A stretch of 35,305 nt of DNA from DASXUC01 sp036505015 (lineage in GTDB: Bacteria; Sysuimicrobiota; Sysuimicrobiia; Sysuimicrobiales; Kaftiobacteriaceae), in assembly GCA_036505015.1 (NCBI GenBank), contig DASXUC010000045.1:1-35305 (forward strand), in the 5' to 3' direction. A program made the position numbers and the translations under genes. Position 1 is the stretch's first letter, and each line of letters opens with the position of its first letter. The notes below the pieces were generated by a model. It ran no database searches. It saw nothing but the letters and a program-made list of their open reading frames with translations, and was not told where the DNA came from. This document shows positions 1 through 7,943 of this stretch, one piece after another.

Positions 1-1
1 C

Positions 2-193
2 GTGGCGAAAGTGACCCGGGACCGGATGATGCTCGAACTGGCGCGCAATTATCCGGAGTATGGTTTTGCGCGGCACAAAGGCTACGGCACGAGGATGCAC
101 CGGGACGCGATCGGACGGTTCGGGCTCACCCCGATCCACCGACGCTCGTTCCTGACGGCGCTGGGGGAACGCCTGGGGCTGGCTATCGACTGA
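2..193 (+). CDS. rnhB: Ribonuclease HII, C-terminal fragment (5' end outside window)
   Basis: RNase HII cuts the RNA strand of RNA-DNA hybrids and removes misincorporated ribonucleotides. Only the last 63 residues are present. They carry the family's C-terminal signature: AKVTRDRMM, then YPEYGFARHKGYGT, then the terminal PIHRRSF block found at the end of bacterial RnhB proteins. The frame is open to the left edge, so the GTG at position 2 (a Val that begins this block) is internal, not a start. The placement before yraN, comM and dprA is the standard bacterial order. The last 11 bases overlap the tail of a convergent gene. The identification is firm although the catalytic acidic residues lie outside the window. 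Confidence 0.9.
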   Translation: MAKVTRDRMMLELARNYPEYGFARHKGYGTRMHRDAIGRFGLTPIHRRSFLTALGERLGLAID

Positions 194-647
194 CCTGGAC
201 CCGCAGCCGGCCGCCGCCCATCGGCACGAAGCGCATGATGAGCCCCCCGAAGGTCAGATAGGTTTCCTTCCTATTAATGACGGCCGCCCGGAAGGCCAGC
301 ATGCCCTTTTGGGCGCCGAACACGGATCCCACCGCATCTTGAAGGAAGAAACTTACCTGGACCCCCCGGTTCATGGCCAGCGGAGCGTACATCACTTCTT
401 GCTCAATCGCGCCGCCGAACACAATCAGGTCGACGACAATCGCACCGTCGTCGGAGACGAAACGGTGCAGGATCCGGCCGCTCAGCGGGCCCGACAGAGA
501 AGTCTGTGCCTGCGGGTTGAGCTGCAACTGCTGCGCGAGCGGACCGCTCATGAACCCCGCGACGGGGTCGCCGATCCTGGCGGCACCCGGCGCGGCGATG
601 GCCAGCACCAGCATGGGCACCAGCAGACCGATCAGGAGTCTGTTCAT
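183..647 (-). CDS. Small secreted protein of unknown function
   Basis: A 154-residue protein that I do not recognise. It begins with a clear Sec signal peptide: MNR, a hydrophobic run over about residues 4-20, and a likely cleavage near the APGAA segment. The mature part is rich in Val, Phe, Gly and Gln, with alternating hydrophobic residues that suggest beta strands. It has no cysteines and no further membrane span. The frame is open back to 734, but the ATG at 647 sits directly before the signal peptide and has a weak GGTGAG upstream. It is the only minus-strand gene in the window, set between rnhB and yraN. Its tail overlaps the rnhB stop by 11 bases. It is probably exported; its function is unknown. 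Confidence 0.6.
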   Translation of the reverse strand: MNRLLIGLLVPMLVLAIAAPGAARIGDPVAGFMSGPLAQQLQLNPQAQTSLSGPLSGRILHRFVSDDGAIVVDLIVFGGAIEQEVMYAPLAMNRGVQVSFFLQDAVGSVFGAQKGMLAFRAAVINRKETYLTFGGLIMRFVPMGGGRLRVQVSR

Positions 648-748
648 CACATGCTCACCATGCCCGAGCGCACCGGATGTCAGACACGGCCCCACATGAC
701 CCGGTTGGGCCTCTGTACGGCACATCCCTCTCAAGATATCTCTGTGGT

Positions 749-1117
749 GTGGATCGGCGAGTGCTGGGAGCAGCGGGCGAAGCGGCCGCCGTGCGGCTTG
801 TACAGGGACGCAGGTATCGCATCCTGGAGCGGAACTTCCGCTGCCGGCTCGGGGAGATCGACCTGATCGCCGAGGACCGCGGCACGATCGTCTTCATCGA
901 AGTGAAGGCGCGTGCGGCGGCGGAGTGCGGCGCGCCGTTTGAGGCGATCTCCCCGCACAAGCAACGCCGGTTGGCGCGCCTGGCGACCTGGTACCTGGCG
1001 CGCCGCCGCTGGCTCGGCCGCCCCTGCCGGTTTGACGCGGTAGCGGTCATGGTCGACCTCGACGGACGCATCGAGCGCATCGAGCTTCTCCGGGATGCCT
1101 TCACCCCCGATCCTTGA
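749..1117 (+). CDS. yraN: YraN/UPF0102 family PD-(D/E)XK nuclease-like protein
   Basis: A 122-residue protein of the UPF0102 (YraN) family, a small restriction-endonuclease-like fold whose cellular role is not settled. The visible signature is LGxxGE-like near the N terminus (VLGAAGEAAAVRL), GYRIL-like (GRRYRILERNFR), then GEIDLIAEDRGTIVFIEVKAR. The last contains the E, D and ExK residues of the nuclease core. The GTG at 749 matches the usual family N terminus (xDRRxLGxxGE). An ATG at 677 would add 24 residues without family character. Neither start has a good Shine-Dalgarno sequence. The gene lies between rnhB and comM, its customary neighbourhood. Confidence 0.85.
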   Translation: MDRRVLGAAGEAAAVRLVQGRRYRILERNFRCRLGEIDLIAEDRGTIVFIEVKARAAAECGAPFEAISPHKQRRLARLATWYLARRRWLGRPCRFDAVAVMVDLDGRIERIELLRDAFTPDP

Positions 1118-1171
1118 CTGCAGGTATGAAGTTGACTCAACCGGGTCAGTGCGTCCACGCCGTCCCCACCG

Positions 1172-1177
1172 TACAAT
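1172..1177 (+). promoter_or_regulatory. Candidate -10 box for comM
   Basis: TACAAT (5 of 6 matches to TATAAT) lies 18 bases before the comM ATG in the 78-base gap after yraN. No good -35 box stands 16-18 bases upstream; a TTGACT at 1132-1137 is too distant. The call rests on the hexamer and its location only. Confidence 0.35.
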
Positions 1178-1195
1178 GCGCGCGAGGTTCTTCTC

Positions 1196-2722
1196 ATGCT
1201 GGCGAAGGTGCGCGCGGCCGCGGTCCTGGGACTGGATGCGTATCCGATCGAGGTGGAGGTCGATGTCGGTGGAGGCCTGCCGGCATTTGCTATTGTCGGC
1301 CTTCCCGACACGGCCGTGCAGGAGGCCAAGGAGCGTGTCCGTGCGGCCATTCGAAATTCCAACTATGAGCTGCCCTCGCGCAAGATCACGGTCAACCTGG
1401 CACCCGCCGACATTAAGAAGGAAGGACCGGTCTTCGACCTGCCCATGGCCGTCGGCATTCTCGCCGCGACCGAGCAGATCCGGGCCCAGGGGTTGGACGG
1501 TGCGCTGCTGCTGGGGGAACTGTCGCTGGACGGGGCGATCCGGCCGGTGAGCGGGATCCTCTCCATCGCGCTGGCCGCCCAGACTATGGGGCTGCGGACG
1601 CTGATCGTCCCCGAGGCGAATGCCGCCGAGGCGGCGCTGGTCGACGGTATCCGGGTGCTGCCGGCGCGGTCTTTGTTCCAGGTCGTCCGGCACTTGGAAG
1701 GTCACGAGTCCATGGAGCCGGTCCCGCGCACCGAGCACAGGGACACGGAGCCGGCCTACGGTGCGGATTTCTCTGACATCCGCGGCCAGGAGTATGCCCG
1801 GCGCGCGATTGAAATCGCCGCTGCCGGCGGCCACAACATTCTGATGGTGGGCCCGCCCGGGGCGGGGAAGACGATGCTGGCCCGGCGGGTGCCCACCATC
1901 CTTCCGCCACTGAGTTGGGACGAGGCCATTGAGGTGACCCAGATCCACAGCGTCGCCGGCATGCCCCCCAACGGATTCGTCCCCAGCCAGATCCGACCGT
2001 TCCGCAGCCCGCACCATACCACCAGCAGCGCGGCCCTGATCGGTGGCGGTGCGGTGCCGCGCCCGGGCGAAATCACCCTGGCTCATCACGGCGTGCTCTT
2101 TCTCGACGAACTGCCGGAGTTCCATCGCGACGTCCTCGAAGTCCTGCGCCAGCCGCTGGAAGACGGCCGTATTACCGTGGCACGCGTGCAGTCGACGCTG
2201 ACGTTTCCGGCCCGGTTCATGCTGGTAGCGGCCATGAACCCGTGTCCCTGCGGCTATCACGGCGACGGCCGGCGGGAATGTCTCTGCACGCCGCCGCAGA
2301 TCAACCGGTATCTCCGGCGCGTGTCCGGGCCGCTGCTGGACCGCATCGACCTCCACGTGGAAGTGCCCCGCGTCAGCCCGGCTGATCTGATCGCCCAGGG
2401 TCCCGCGGAACCGTCCGCGGCCATCCGGGCCCGCGTCCTGGCCGCGCGCGAACGGCAGCGGGTCCGGTTCGGCCGGACCACCTGCAACGCGCTGATGTCG
2501 CCGCGGCAGGCGCGCCGGTACTGCCGGCTCGATGACGACTCGCGTACCTTCTTGCGCGCCACGATCGAGCGGTTGTCGCTCAGCGCCCGCGCCTACGATC
2601 GCGTCTTGCGCATCGCCCGCACGATCGCCGACCTCGACGGCCACGACGAGGTCACCCCTGCGCATCTGGCCGAGGCGATCCAATATCGCACTTTCGACAG
2701 GCCCCTGCGCCTGCTGGGGTGA
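1196..2722 (+). CDS. comM: YifB/ComM family AAA+ ATPase (Mg-chelatase-like)
   Basis: A 508-residue protein matching the full YifB/ComM architecture. It has an N-terminal ChlI-type domain (AIVGLPDTAVQEAKERV, then LAPADIKKEGPVFDLP, residues about 30-90), a AAA+ core and a C-terminal Mg-chelatase-like helical domain. Walker A is GPPGAGKT at 219-226 and Walker B is GVLFLDE at 299-305. A cysteine cluster (NPCPCGYHGD, then CLC) follows sensor 1. In transformable bacteria ComM is a helicase that promotes branch migration during integration of imported DNA, which fits its coupling to dprA: the comM stop overlaps the dprA GTG. The ATG at 1196 has GAGG about eight bases upstream. It is not a true magnesium chelatase, since no chlorophyll or cobalamin genes are nearby. 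Confidence 0.95.
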   Translation: MLAKVRAAAVLGLDAYPIEVEVDVGGGLPAFAIVGLPDTAVQEAKERVRAAIRNSNYELPSRKITVNLAPADIKKEGPVFDLPMAVGILAATEQIRAQGLDGALLLGELSLDGAIRPVSGILSIALAAQTMGLRTLIVPEANAAEAALVDGIRVLPARSLFQVVRHLEGHESMEPVPRTEHRDTEPAYGADFSDIRGQEYARRAIEIAAAGGHNILMVGPPGAGKTMLARRVPTILPPLSWDEAIEVTQIHSVAGMPPNGFVPSQIRPFRSPHHTTSSAALIGGGAVPRPGEITLAHHGVLFLDELPEFHRDVLEVLRQPLEDGRITVARVQSTLTFPARFMLVAAMNPCPCGYHGDGRRECLCTPPQINRYLRRVSGPLLDRIDLHVEVPRVSPADLIAQGPAEPSAAIRARVLAARERQRVRFGRTTCNALMSPRQARRYCRLDDDSRTFLRATIERLSLSARAYDRVLRIARTIADLDGHDEVTPAHLAEAIQYRTFDRPLRLLG

Positions 2723-3675
2723 TAGACGGTGAACCTGCCCGCGGGGCGAACGCCGGGCGGGTGGAGGTGCTGACGCCCCACGACGCCGGCTACCCGGTAG
2801 CGCTGCGGACGATTCCCGATCCGCCGCAGGCGCTCTACGTACGCGGGAGGCTGCGGCCGGAAGACGCGGCGGCCGTGGCGGTGGTGGGCGCGCGGCGGGC
2901 AAGCGCCTATGGCGTGGCCGCGGCAGAGTGGCTGGGGCGAGAGTTGGCCCGCTGCGGGGTGACGGTCGTCAGCGGGCTGGCGCGCGGGGTTGACGGAGCC
3001 GCGCACCGTGGGGCGCTGGCCGCCGGCGGGCGGACGATCGCCGTCCTGGGATGCGGCCCCGACGTCGTCTACCCGCCCGAACATGTGGACCTGATGGCGC
3101 GGGTCATCGAGGCGGGAGCGGTCATCTCGGAGTTTCCACCGGGGACGGAGCCGCTGCCGCCCTACTTTCCGCAGCGCAACCGCATCATCAGCGGGTTGAG
3201 CCTCGGCGTTGTAGTGGTCGAAGGCCGGGAGCGCAGCGGAGCGCTGGTGACCGCGGACTGCGCACTGCAGCAGGGACGCGAAGTGTTCGCGGTACCCGGC
3301 AGTATCTTCGCGGCGACCAGCTATCTTCCGCACCGCCTGATCCAAGAGGGGGCGAAGCTGGTCACGACGGTGGCCGACGTCCTGAACGAACTGCGCCTCC
3401 CGCACGCGCTGCCCCAGTCTCCGGGGAAGGATGCTGGCTTGGCGGGTACTGAGGCAGCCGTGTTTGCACAACTCAGCCTGGATCCTCAGCACATCGACGT
3501 CCTGGCAGTTCGCTGCGATCTGCCGGTGGCAGAGGTTGGCCGGGCTCTGCTGGCGCTTGAGCTCAAGGGGATGGTCCGGTCGCTCGCGGGCCAGCGGTAC
3601 GTCGTCACGGGCTCGGGCGGTGGCCCAGCCGCTCAATCGCGCAGCCTTGCTTTAGAGTCGCTTGACACGCTGTGA
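2719..3675 (+). CDS. dprA: DNA processing protein DprA
   Basis: A 318-residue DprA/Smf protein. In natural transformation DprA binds incoming single-stranded DNA and loads RecA. The Rossmann-like DNA-binding domain is recognisable in order: VVGARRASAYG, SGLARGVDGAAHRGAL, VLGCGPDVVYPPEH, SEFPPGTEPLPPYFPQRNR and the downstream GREVFAVPGS. The last 70 or so residues look like the winged-helix domain found at the C terminus of many DprA proteins. It starts with a GTG overlapping the comM stop by four bases, so the two are probably co-translated. Its 3' end contains a perfect TTGACA that may belong to a topA promoter. Together with comM it suggests, but does not prove, competence. Confidence 0.95.
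   Translation: MIDGEPARGANAGRVEVLTPHDAGYPVALRTIPDPPQALYVRGRLRPEDAAAVAVVGARRASAYGVAAAEWLGRELARCGVTVVSGLARGVDGAAHRGALAAGGRTIAVLGCGPDVVYPPEHVDLMARVIEAGAVISEFPPGTEPLPPYFPQRNRIISGLSLGVVVVEGRERSGALVTADCALQQGREVFAVPGSIFAATSYLPHRLIQEGAKLVTTVADVLNELRLPHALPQSPGKDAGLAGTEAAVFAQLSLDPQHIDVLAVRCDLPVAEVGRALLALELKGMVRSLAGQRYVVTGSGGGPAAQSRSLALESLDTL
3662..3667 (+). promoter_or_regulatory. Perfect -35 hexamer TTGACA before topA
   Basis: TTGACA sits in the final codons of dprA, about 110 bases before topA. The AG-rich stretch downstream (GGTTAGGGTTAGG, from 3679) gives no convincing -10 at 16-18 bases spacing; the best is TAGGGT at 15 bases. This is a half-supported promoter for topA. Confidence 0.25.
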
Positions 3676-3777
3676 TAAGGTTAGGGTTAGGTTTTCTGAC
3701 CCGCGAACTCGTGTTCGACGAAACGGCGTCGCGCGGGTGCTGCTGGGTAAGCAGATAAGGAGTAAGGGGGAATCGGT

Positions 3778-5973
3778 ATCGCGAGACGCACTGCTGACGC
3801 CGCCAAGGCGGGGCGTGACAAGCGAACGGGCAGGCCGCTCGTAATCGTCGAATCGCCGACCAAGGCGCGGACGCTCAAGAAGCTGCTCGACCGGAAGTAC
3901 GAGGTCGTGGCCTCCATGGGGCACGTCAAGGACCTGCCCCGCAGCCAGCTTGGTGTGGACGTGACCGACGGGTTTACCCCCAAGTACATCGTCATCAAGG
4001 GCAAGGGGGCCGTCCTCAAAGAGCTGAAGACGGCGGCGAAGAAAGCCGGGACGGTCTTCATGGCTACCGACCCCGACCGGGAAGGGGAGGCCATCTCCTG
4101 GCACCTGTCCGACGCGCTGCGAGCGGTCAACCCCGCGATCAAACGCATCGAGTTCCATGAAGTGACCAAGGACGCGGTGACCGCCGCGCTGGCCGAACCG
4201 CGCGAGATCGATATGAAACTGGTCAATGCGCAGCAGGCCCGGCGCATTCTCGACCGGCTGTACGGGTATAAGCTCAGCCCGTTGCTGTGGCGCAAGATCC
4301 GCGGCGGCTTGTCCGCCGGCCGGGTGCAGTCCGTGGCGGTCCGGCTGGTGGTGGATCGCGAGAAAGAGATTGAAGCATTTGTGCCGCAGGAGTACTGGAG
4401 CCTGGTGGCGCATCTGCGGCGCGGGTCCGACACGTTCGCGGCGCGTCTGTTCAGCCGGAATGGCGATCGCTTCGGGACGCCCGCCGATGACGGGGCCGTC
4501 GTCCTGCGCACGCGGGATGACGTCGAGGCGATCGTACGCGCCGTGGAGGGCGAACCCTTCCGCGTCGGCGAGGTCCGCCGGAAGGACCAGTTCCGCCATC
4601 CCTCGCCGCCGTTTACGACCAGCACGCTGCAGCAAGAGGCCAACCGGCGACTGGGATACACGGCCGCGCGGACGATGAGCGTCGCCCAGCAGCTGTACGA
4701 AGGTATCGATATCGGGCCGGAAGGCACCGTGGGCCTGATCACGTACATGCGCACGGACTCGGTCCGGGTCGCTGGGGTGGCCCAAGGCGAGGCGCGCCAG
4801 TACATCGCGGCGACGTACGGCAAGAGCTACGTGCCGGAGAGCCCGCGCTTCTACCGTTCCCGCAAATCGGCGCAGGAAGCCCACGAGGCGATTCGCCCCA
4901 CGGCCGTACACCGCACTCCGGACAAACTCAAGCCATTCCTGCGCCCGGATCAGTTCAAGGTCTACAAACTGATCTGGGAGCGGTTCCTGGCCAGCCAGAT
5001 GGCCTCGGCGGTGATGGATACCCTATCGGTGGACGTCCACGCGGGCCCGTACCTGTTTCGTGCCACCGGTGCCCGCGTGAAGTTTCCCGGATTCCTGGCT
5101 GTCTATCGCGAGACCGCCGACGACGGTGAGGAGGAGGGCTGGCTGCCGGAGCTGACCGCCGGGGAACCCGTCGAGGCGGAACGCCTCGCGCCCAACCAGC
5201 ACTTCACGCAGCCGCCGCCGCGGTACACGGAGGCGGCTCTGGTCCGCGCCCTCGAGGAGCGGGGCATCGGCCGGCCGAGCACCTACGCGCCGACGATCGA
5301 GACGATCAAGCGCCGCACTTACGTGCGGTCGATGCAGCGCCGGCTGCAGCCCACGGATTTGGGAATCCTCGTCAACGACCTGCTGGTCGAATACTTCGGC
5401 GACGTGATGGACTACGATTTCACGGCGACGTTGGAAGAGGAGCTCGACCAGATCGAGGAAGGGGAGCAGGAGTGGCAGAAGGTGGTCGGCGATTTTTACC
5501 GGCCGTTTGAGCGAGATCTGGTGCAGGCGGAGAAAGAGATCGTCGAGGTTGAGATCCCGGTGGTGGAGATCGGCGAGGCCTGTCCGGTCTGCGGCCGCCC
5601 GCTGGTACGCAAGCACGGACGGTACGGCGAGTTCATCGCCTGCACCGGGTTTCCGGAGTGCAAGTACACGCGGCCGATCGGCATCGGCATCACCTGCCCC
5701 CGCTGCAAGACGGGCGAGATCGTGGAGCGGCGGTCACGGCGCGGGCGCACGTTCTACGGGTGCGGGCGCTATCCGGAGTGCACCTACACCAGTTGGGACC
5801 GGCCGACGGAGCGGCTCTGTCCGAAGTGCGGCCAGACGCTGCTGGGACTGCACCAGACCAAGCGCCGCACGACGCTGCGCTGTCCGGACAAGGCCTGCGG
5901 CTACACGGAAGTCTCCCCCGAGCGGTCGCCGGAGCGCGGTGAAGCCGCGCTGGGCGCGGCGGGCCGTCCGTGA
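3778..5973 (+). CDS. topA: DNA topoisomerase I, apparently ATC-initiated
   Basis: Type IA topoisomerase that relaxes negative supercoils through a 5'-phosphotyrosine bond. With a start at 3778 it has 731 residues. TOPRIM begins with VIVESPTKA (22-30) and carries DPDRE at 98-102. The catalytic tyrosine is Y323 in TYMRTDS. Three C-terminal four-cysteine zinc ribbons run from about residue 602 to 705 (CPVCG...C, CPRC...C, CPKCG...C). The frame has a stop at 3763-3765. The first ATG/GTG/TTG in frame is the GTG at 3907, which would delete the catalytic ESPTKA motif. Translation must therefore begin between 3766 and 3838. ATC at 3778 is followed by codons for ARR, so an ATG there would give the usual MARR; ATC at 3772 lies nine bases after AAGGAG. 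A miscalled base is also possible. Confidence 0.9.
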   Translation: MARRTADAAKAGRDKRTGRPLVIVESPTKARTLKKLLDRKYEVVASMGHVKDLPRSQLGVDVTDGFTPKYIVIKGKGAVLKELKTAAKKAGTVFMATDPDREGEAISWHLSDALRAVNPAIKRIEFHEVTKDAVTAALAEPREIDMKLVNAQQARRILDRLYGYKLSPLLWRKIRGGLSAGRVQSVAVRLVVDREKEIEAFVPQEYWSLVAHLRRGSDTFAARLFSRNGDRFGTPADDGAVVLRTRDDVEAIVRAVEGEPFRVGEVRRKDQFRHPSPPFTTSTLQQEANRRLGYTAARTMSVAQQLYEGIDIGPEGTVGLITYMRTDSVRVAGVAQGEARQYIAATYGKSYVPESPRFYRSRKSAQEAHEAIRPTAVHRTPDKLKPFLRPDQFKVYKLIWERFLASQMASAVMDTLSVDVHAGPYLFRATGARVKFPGFLAVYRETADDGEEEGWLPELTAGEPVEAERLAPNQHFTQPPPRYTEAALVRALEERGIGRPSTYAPTIETIKRRTYVRSMQRRLQPTDLGILVNDLLVEYFGDVMDYDFTATLEEELDQIEEGEQEWQKVVGDFYRPFERDLVQAEKEIVEVEIPVVEIGEACPVCGRPLVRKHGRYGEFIACTGFPECKYTRPIGIGITCPRCKTGEIVERRSRRGRTFYGCGRYPECTYTSWDRPTERLCPKCGQTLLGLHQTKRRTTLRCPDKACGYTEVSPERSPERGEAALGAAGRP

Positions 5974-6851
5974 ACGAGGACATCGACGCGTTTCTGAAGG
6001 TGCTGGCCGGCGAGCGCGGGGTCTCGCCCCACACCCTCAGCGCCTACGGAACGGATCTGCGACAGTTCCGGGCGTTCCTCCGCGATGAGCCGGTCGCCCG
6101 CTGGGACGCCGTCACGCCGCCGGTCGTGCGAAGGTACCTGGCCGTGCTGGGCCGCCGGTACGCCCGCACCGCCATCGCCCGCAAACTGTCGGCGCTGCGC
6201 AGCTTCTACCGCTACCTCTACCGCGAAGGGAAGGTCACGCGCCACCCGCTCGCACTCGTCAAAACGCCGAAGCTGCCCCGCCGGCTGCCGAAATTCCTCA
6301 CCCCGGGGGAGATGCAGGCGGTCCTCGCCTCCCCCGACACGAGCACGCCGCTGGGCATGCGCGACCGGGCCTTACTCGAACTGTTCTACGCGACGGGGAT
6401 GCGGGTGGGTGAGGTGACGGCGCTGCGCCTGGCGGACCTCACCTGGACCGGGGAGTTGCGTGTGCTGGGCAAGGGTCGTAAAGAGCGTGTGGTGCTCCTC
6501 ACTGCGGCCGCGCTGGACGCTCTGCGCCGCTACGCGCAGGCCGCGCGCGATCCGCTGGCGGGCGGCCGCGATCACGGGTTCGTGTTTGTCAACGGCCGTG
6601 GGGGACCGCTGACCGACCGGGGGGTACGGCTTGTCGTCGACAGGCACATCCGGCGCGCCGCGTTTGACCGGCACATCAGCCCGCACGTCCTGCGGCACAC
6701 GTTTGCCACTCACCTCCTCGACGGTGGAGCGGATCTGCGCGCGGTCCAGGAGCTACTGGGGCATGCCAGCCTGAATACGACCCAGATCTATACCCACGTA
6801 TCCCGGGAGTGGATGAAGCGGGTGTACGACAAAGCCCACCCCAGGGCTTGA
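5970..6851 (+). CDS. xerC: Tyrosine recombinase XerC/XerD
   Basis: A 293-residue tyrosine recombinase of the Xer type, which resolves chromosome dimers at dif together with FtsK. The N-terminal SAM-like domain (about 1-95) includes SPHTLSAYGTDLRQF. The catalytic set is complete: R145 (GMRVGE), K168 (LGKGRK), H239 and R242 (HVLRH), H265 (LGHASL) and the nucleophile Y274 (QIYTHV). The GTG start overlaps the topA stop by four bases. The topA-xer pair ahead of rpsB is typical of Gram-positive-related genomes, where hslVU and codY often follow; those are absent here. I cannot separate XerC from a single-recombinase XerD-like form from sequence alone. It is not an integrase of a mobile element, as no att sites or phage genes are adjacent. 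Confidence 0.92.
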   Translation: MNEDIDAFLKVLAGERGVSPHTLSAYGTDLRQFRAFLRDEPVARWDAVTPPVVRRYLAVLGRRYARTAIARKLSALRSFYRYLYREGKVTRHPLALVKTPKLPRRLPKFLTPGEMQAVLASPDTSTPLGMRDRALLELFYATGMRVGEVTALRLADLTWTGELRVLGKGRKERVVLLTAAALDALRRYAQAARDPLAGGRDHGFVFVNGRGGPLTDRGVRLVVDRHIRRAAFDRHISPHVLRHTFATHLLDGGADLRAVQELLGHASLNTTQIYTHVSREWMKRVYDKAHPRA

Positions 6852-6855
6852 CGAC

Positions 6856-6887
6856 ATGTTCGCGTGTTCGCTTGTTCCCATGTTCGC
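6856..6887 (+). repeat. Phased 8-mer array (NTGTTCGC) between xerC and rpsB
   Basis: Four 8-base units stand in tandem without a break: ATGTTCGC, GTGTTCGC, TTGTTCCC, ATGTTCGC. Positions 2-6 are constant and the first base varies. The array starts five bases after the xerC stop and ends just before an AT-rich segment that may be the rpsB -10. Its reverse complement, GCGAACNN, recurs at 13944-13967 and 29672-29711. Confidence 0.8.
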
Positions 6888-6903
6888 GCACTTATGTTAA
6901 TAT
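6875..6903 (+). promoter_or_regulatory. Candidate promoter for rpsB
   Basis: TTCCCA (6875-6880) and TAATAT (6898-6903) are separated by 17 bases. Each matches four of six consensus bases, in the most AT-rich patch of the region. It would give an rpsB leader of about 160 bases. The -35 element falls inside the 8-mer array. Confidence 0.35.
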
Positions 6904-6933
6904 TGGTCGGGATTTCGACCCGTCGTTCACATC

Positions 6934-7038
6934 CGCCCCGGGGAAACCCGGGGCGCCATCATCTATCCACCAAACCACACGCACCTCGACGCGGCCGGCG
7001 GTGTCCAGTCGGACTTCGGCGCGCGGGGGACAGGTGCG
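6934..7038 (+). promoter_or_regulatory. Structured rpsB 5' leader, possible ribosomal-protein autoregulatory element
   Basis: The leader before rpsB holds a perfect 9-bp stem capped by GAAA (arms 6934-6942 and 6947-6955). A second long-range stem pairs CGCACCT (6980-6986) with AGGTGCG (7032-7038), enclosing a small hairpin, GTCC-AGTC-GGAC (7003-7014). The second stem ends 15 bases before the GAGGAGG ribosome site at 7054-7060. No T-tract follows the first hairpin, so it is not a simple terminator. S2 is known to regulate its own leader in gamma-proteobacteria; a similar role here is inference. Confidence 0.45.
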
Positions 7039-7068
7039 GAGGACAAAACCGATGAGGAGGAACAGACC

Positions 7069-7941
7069 TTGCCCGTCGTTACAATGAAGCAACTGCTGGA
7101 AGCGGGTGTCCACTTCGGGCATCAGACCCGCCGGTGGAACCCGAAGATGACCCGCTTTATCTTCACCGAGCGCAACGGCATCCACATCATCGATCTGCAG
7201 AAGAGCGTCCCGCTGATCGAAGAGGCCTATGCCTTCGTACGGGACGCGGTCGCCGCCGGGGGAACGTGCCTGTTCGTCGGTACGAAGAAGCAGGCCCAGG
7301 ACGCGATCCGTGAGGAAGCGGTGCGCGCCGGCCAGCCCTATGTCAGCCAGCGCTGGCTCGGCGGGATGCTGACCAACTTCCAGACCATCCGCAAGCGCGT
7401 GGAGCGGCTCCGCGAGATCGAGGACATGCGCGACCGAGGGCTGATGGACGTGCTGACGAAGCGGGAGCAGGCGCGGCTGGTCGAGGAGCTGGAGCGGCTG
7501 GAGAAGTATCTCGGCGGCATCAAGACGATGACCTCGCTGCCTGCGGCGGTGTTCGTGGTGGACACGCGGAAGGAGCACATCGCCATCGCCGAGGCCCGCA
7601 AGCTGGGGATCCCGGTGGTGGCGATCATCGATACGAACTGCGATCCGGATGAGGTGGACTACCCGATTCCCGGCAACGACGATGCGATCCGTGCCGTCCG
7701 GCTGATCACCAGCCGCATCGCCAATGCGGCGATGGAGGGTGTGGAAGAGAAGCGCAAGCGTGAGGTCGTGGAGACCGAAGAAGGCCCCGAAGCGGCGGCG
7801 GAGCCCGCCTTCGACGAGCTGGGGGCCGAAAAGCCGTCCGTGGAATCGATCGAGGGCCTCGGCGAAGAGTTCACCGCGGCACCGAGCGAGGAAGATCTTG
7901 TCGCCGCGCCAGCGATGGCCGACGACGAACGCACACAATAG
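7069..7941 (+). CDS. rpsB: 30S ribosomal protein S2
   Basis: A 290-residue S2 protein of the small ribosomal subunit. It carries the family blocks MKQLLEAGVHFGHQTRRWNPKM, IHIIDLQKS, GTCLFVGTKKQAQ and QRWLGGMLTNFQTI. These are followed by the coiled-coil region, then PAAVFVVDTRKEHIAI and PVVAIIDTNCDPD. It is longer than the usual 230-260 residues because of an acidic, Glu/Ala-rich tail (about 230-290) that probably extends from the body unstructured. The start is TTG at 7069, backed by a strong GAGGAGG at 7054-7060 with eight bases of spacing. It heads the rpsB-tsf-pyrH-frr cluster. A long inverted word array separates it from tsf. Confidence 0.97.
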   Translation: MPVVTMKQLLEAGVHFGHQTRRWNPKMTRFIFTERNGIHIIDLQKSVPLIEEAYAFVRDAVAAGGTCLFVGTKKQAQDAIREEAVRAGQPYVSQRWLGGMLTNFQTIRKRVERLREIEDMRDRGLMDVLTKREQARLVEELERLEKYLGGIKTMTSLPAAVFVVDTRKEHIAIAEARKLGIPVVAIIDTNCDPDEVDYPIPGNDDAIRAVRLITSRIANAAMEGVEEKRKREVVETEEGPEAAAEPAFDELGAEKPSVESIEGLGEEFTAAPSEEDLVAAPAMADDERTQ

Positions 7942-7943
7942 GG

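Noticed and set aside
731..2902. Very long open frame on the minus strand opposite yraN, comM and dprA
   Set aside because: It is Arg/Pro/Gly-rich with no recognisable domain, lies opposite three certain genes, and is the expected mirror of high-GC coding sequence.
3679..3691. Telomere-like TTAGGGTTAGG before topA
   Set aside because: Only two short copies, in an internal chromosomal gap beside housekeeping genes; probably chance or a remnant of a word array.
3703..3718. Ninth word array (GCGAACTC GTGTTCGA) before topA
   Set aside because: Only one unit and one inverted partner; it resembles the 8-mer family but is too short to count.
5970..6851. Xer recombinase as a mobile-element integrase
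   Set aside because: It is stop/start coupled to topA in the usual chromosomal order, with no flanking att-like repeats or phage genes.
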